In this document: positions 61,643 to 64,000 of the stretch, one piece after another
Numbering within the stretch: position 1 is the first letter of the stretch
Layout: each line of letters starts with the position of its first letter
From: Levilactobacillus tongjiangensis
GTDB taxonomy: Bacteria; Bacillota; Bacilli; Lactobacillales; Lactobacillaceae
Length of the DNA stretch: 64,000 bases
Direction: 5' to 3'
Assembly (NCBI RefSeq): GCF_003946345.1
Contig: NZ_RHNY01000009.1
Coordinates: 62,001 to 126,000 of the forward strand
Translations under genes and position numbers: made by a program
Notes under the pieces: generated by a model
What the model was told of the DNA's origin: nothing
What the model saw: the letters and a program-made list of their open reading frames with translations, nothing else
The model's database searches: none

Positions 61643-62125
61643 TTACCCATTCAGCTGATGTCGTCTATGCCCGTGCCGGAACCCCAACATAACGGGTAGA
61701 ATCAGCAAGATAATTGGCGCAAAGGTGAATTCTACCAACGCTCGTAACAGCCTGGGCAACAGATGATCCTCGCTTCCAGAGAAATCTTGAATGGGGGTCA
61801 TTGGTAAACCGGCGGCATAGGTCTTAGCCTTAGGCGCTACTGCCTTAGGCTGATCCGTTGGGTGATTTGCATTGGTGCGGCGAACAAGAAGGTGATTGAA
61901 CAACACGTGAACCCATGGAAAAGCCAAGTAGCAGATTACTAGATACCATGATTCTGCGTTCCAGGTGAAGACGAACCGTCCCACCGTGAACTGACAATTC
62001 AATAAAATCAAAATGACTAAGATTGGTAACGCCTTGGCATACAGTGCTAAATAACGGGCTGTTCGGGCAGCCAGCAGGTCCCTTAACGGCTTATCGGATA
62101 CTTGGTGTAAGCTTTTCATCCCCAT
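61643..62125 (-). CDS. Membrane protein with three hydrophobic segments, hypothetical
   Basis: The 160-residue protein has hydrophobic segments YAKALPILVILILLNCQF, WYLVICYLAFPWVHVLF and FTFAPIILLILPVMLGF. A polar loop between the second and third and a His-rich tail (GHRRHQLNG) complete it. No family recognised. ATG codons at 62125 and 62119 are both possible and no strong ribosome-binding site decides between them. Confidence 0.6.
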   Translation of the reverse strand: MGMKSLHQVSDKPLRDLLAARTARYLALYAKALPILVILILLNCQFTVGRFVFTWNAESWYLVICYLAFPWVHVLFNHLLVRRTNANHPTDQPKAVAPKAKTYAAGLPMTPIQDFSGSEDHLLPRLLRALVEFTFAPIILLILPVMLGFRHGHRRHQLNG

Positions 62126-62640
62126 CGTTTTCTTTCAACGAGATTTGTGTTCAGTATAGGTCGTTCAACCACTGACAGCGCACATTTCAAGCTGGACAGC
62201 ACGTGTTTGTTCCGTGTTTATGCCAACAACGACCTAGCTGTTTGTCCAATTGATGTTTAATCGAATCAATGTTTACCGTTAAAACAGATGCAACAGTTAG
62301 TCATGATCTGTAGATGAGAATTTTCATTTAGTCTTAATCCATGACGTGTCTACCCGGAAACAAGGGGCAATTACGCGGGCTGGGTTATCCGCCACCTGGT
62401 CGTTGTGTTAAAACCGCGATTTATCAGCGTTTTAACAATGATTTCTGATGAAAATGTAACCACCATGAACCAGACGACACCAAAACCTTCTTGAGGTATC
62501 CACGTTTGCAGAATTGTGCAATACTAAAATGAAGATGAAAACGATTTTACCTAGCTCTAATTTTAATGAAGAAATCCCGGTACATTACTATTTTAGCCTA
62601 CTATTTCACCCGCGAATATGCTATAGTAACAGTAAATAAT
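62126..62640. other. Intergenic stretch without a visible gene
   Basis: About 500 bases with no credible coding frame. A GTTAAAAC / GTTTTAAC inverted repeat lies at 62407-62436. An extended -10 TGCTATAGT (62619-62627) probably starts transcription of the next gene. Confidence 0.45.
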
Positions 62641-62668
62641 TAAAGAAAAAGTATATGGGGTGAGCTAA

Positions 62669-64000
62669 ATGAACCGAGCTTTGAAGCAAATCACAGTGTC
62701 AGGATTAACCTTGTTACTACTAGGAGGCATCGTTAGTCCAAGCGCTGCTCGTGCAGATACGACTGATTTGCCTGCTGTGGCTAAGACCGCCACTGCTGCG
62801 GAGACGACTGGGGACACTGATGTACAGGTTAGTGGGTTGGAGATGCCTTATACGGCCCTTCAGGATCAGACCGGGAAACAGACTAAAATTTACAGTTATC
62901 CCAAATTACCAAGTGTCGTAACAGCTACGCAACTGTCAGATGCAGATTATGTCACGTGGTTCAAGGACCAGTATCCTTCCAACGAGACGTTGAAAAACTT
63001 GGCGACTGTCGGTGGCTCTGCTGTGAAGGAGTTGTCTGGTAAATATGATCTGAGTGTGCCGTTCATTGATTTTATGGTAAAATCCGCGGGTGGTGCTCTG
63101 ACGGTTCAAAGCGTTGAAGCACAGGCGGGTGGTCAGATGGCCGCGTTCGCTTGGATAATTGGTGATGGAACTAAATTTAATAAACACGAGTTGACCCAAG
63201 CTGACATTAAGTCTGATTTTGAAAAGAACGTTCAGCCATTTCTCGAAAAGTCCCCTGAATTGGCGAGGATGTTGGCCGAATATCAACGAGACATTAACTT
63301 AGACTCAGAAAGTTTTGAGGCGCAGTTTAGTCCGATGGTCGACCAGACTGCTGAAATGCTGTTTGGTAAGGACTATCCGGAAGATCAATTAGCTAACCTG
63401 GATAGTCGAGCGTCATATGATGCGACCATTGCGGCCTACAGACAGCCACTTAGTCACTTTGTAAAGAAGCAAGCCGATGGTACTTACGTGCTAGATCCAG
63501 CCTTGTCAGGTATTTCTGGTGTGAGCGTTTTTGCTGAGGCACCGGAGACACATACCACTGAGCCGACACCGACGCCTGAAACGAGCCAACCAGTGACGGT
63601 GCATTACGTTGACGCACAGGGCAATCAGATTGCCAAAGACAAGACGTTAACTGGTAAGTTGGGTGCGACGTATCAAACGGCCGCCCTCGACATTGCTGGT
63701 TATCAGTTGAACCAGACGCCAGCGAATGCCACTGGCAAGTTCACCAGCTCTAAGCAGTCGGTCACTTACACTTACGATGCCGTGGTACAATCTGGTTCAG
63801 CTGGCGCAACGATTGCGCCCAAGGGAACTGTGATTTATGCCACTCAGAAGATTGGTTTGTACAAGCAAGCCACCTTTACGAAGAAAGCTCGCAAGCAGTG
63901 GTACCATAAGAAGTCACGGATGAATCGGCCGATGTTTGTGGTTACGGGTTACGCCAAATCGAAGAACGGCGTGAAACGCTACCAGGTCAGAGACGTCAAC
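62669..64000 (+). CDS. Secreted MucBP and DUF5776-like protein, 3' end missing
   Basis: The frame is open from ATG 62669 (GGGGTGAG upstream) to the window end, 444 codons. A signal peptide (GLTLLLLGGIVSPSAARADT) and a unique region of about 270 residues come first. A MucBP repeat follows (VTVHYVDAQGNQIAKD to VTYTYD). The start of a DUF5776-like repeat is then visible (VIYATQKIGLYKQATF..WYHKKSRMNRPMFVVTGYA). DUF5776 repeats are common at the C-termini of lactobacillar surface proteins and may bind the wall. Function unknown; the end of the protein lies beyond the window. Confidence 0.85.
   Translation, partial: MNRALKQITVSGLTLLLLGGIVSPSAARADTTDLPAVAKTATAAETTGDTDVQVSGLEMPYTALQDQTGKQTKIYSYPKLPSVVTATQLSDADYVTWFKDQYPSNETLKNLATVGGSAVKELSGKYDLSVPFIDFMVKSAGGALTVQSVEAQAGGQMAAFAWIIGDGTKFNKHELTQADIKSDFEKNVQPFLEKSPELARMLAEYQRDINLDSESFEAQFSPMVDQTAEMLFGKDYPEDQLANLDSRASYDATIAAYRQPLSHFVKKQADGTYVLDPALSGISGVSVFAEAPETHTTEPTPTPETSQPVTVHYVDAQGNQIAKDKTLTGKLGATYQTAALDIAGYQLNQTPANATGKFTSSKQSVTYTYDAVVQSGSAGATIAPKGTVIYATQKIGLYKQATFTKKARKQWYHKKSRMNRPMFVVTGYAKSKNGVKRYQVRDVN

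Overview
The window looks like a chromosomal segment from a member of the Lactobacillaceae (Levilactobacillus-like: roughly 50% GC core, LPQTxE surface proteins, a DUF5776-like wall-binding repeat, MucBP and KxYKxGKxW proteins). It lies near the replication origin. It carries rpsF-ssb-rpsR, gdpP-rplI-dnaB and walRKHI-walJ-htrA-rlmH in their usual near-origin order. It also holds seven parS-like ParB sites, one perfect Noc site and a DnaA-box cluster. The exact species cannot be read from the sequence.

Layout. 1-4.9 kb: two tandem BspA-type leucine-rich-repeat wall proteins (the first lacks its 5' end) and an XRE/TPR regulator. 5.2-6.5 kb: rpsF-ssb-rpsR. 6.6-12 kb: glycerol dehydrogenase, an amidohydrolase and a T-box-controlled peptide-binding lipoprotein. 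12.3-18 kb: a VOC protein, a MerR/TipAS regulator, gdpP-rplI and dnaB. 18-30 kb: small metabolic and regulatory genes, a frameshifted MFS gene, a second T-box/OppA unit, a matrixin-type metalloprotease, a YczE-like membrane protein and tRNA-Lys. 30-38.2 kb: the Wal two-component operon, htrA, the DnaA-box cluster and rlmH.

The most unusual part is an AT-rich island of about 6.4 kb (38.2-44.66 kb) inserted at the last codons of rlmH. It is bounded by direct repeats containing TATCATAAGTGATG, the same place used by staphylococcal SCC elements. It carries a 1,109-residue SIR2-domain protein resembling defence-associated sirtuins in architecture, a decayed IS30-family transposase, and a two-gene unit of a small unknown protein plus a DEDDh exonuclease-BRCT fusion. 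No recombinase gene is visible. This is the best candidate for an undescribed anti-phage or mobile system here.

44.7-64 kb: a MerR-SDR pair, a secreted basic protein and a pilus operon (tip-like pilin, backbone pilin, class C sortase, class A-like sortase). Then come rarA, an NTF2-like protein, an ADP-ribosylglycohydrolase, a DUF2075 ATPase and a KxYKxGKxW LRR/MucBP wall protein. After that there is a tiny orphan type I-E-like CRISPR array whose decayed third repeat supplies a ribosome-binding site to a 34-residue membrane peptide. Last are a membrane protein and the start of a secreted MucBP/DUF5776 protein that runs off the window.

All calls rest on reading the sequence and on knowledge of protein families; no database search was run.
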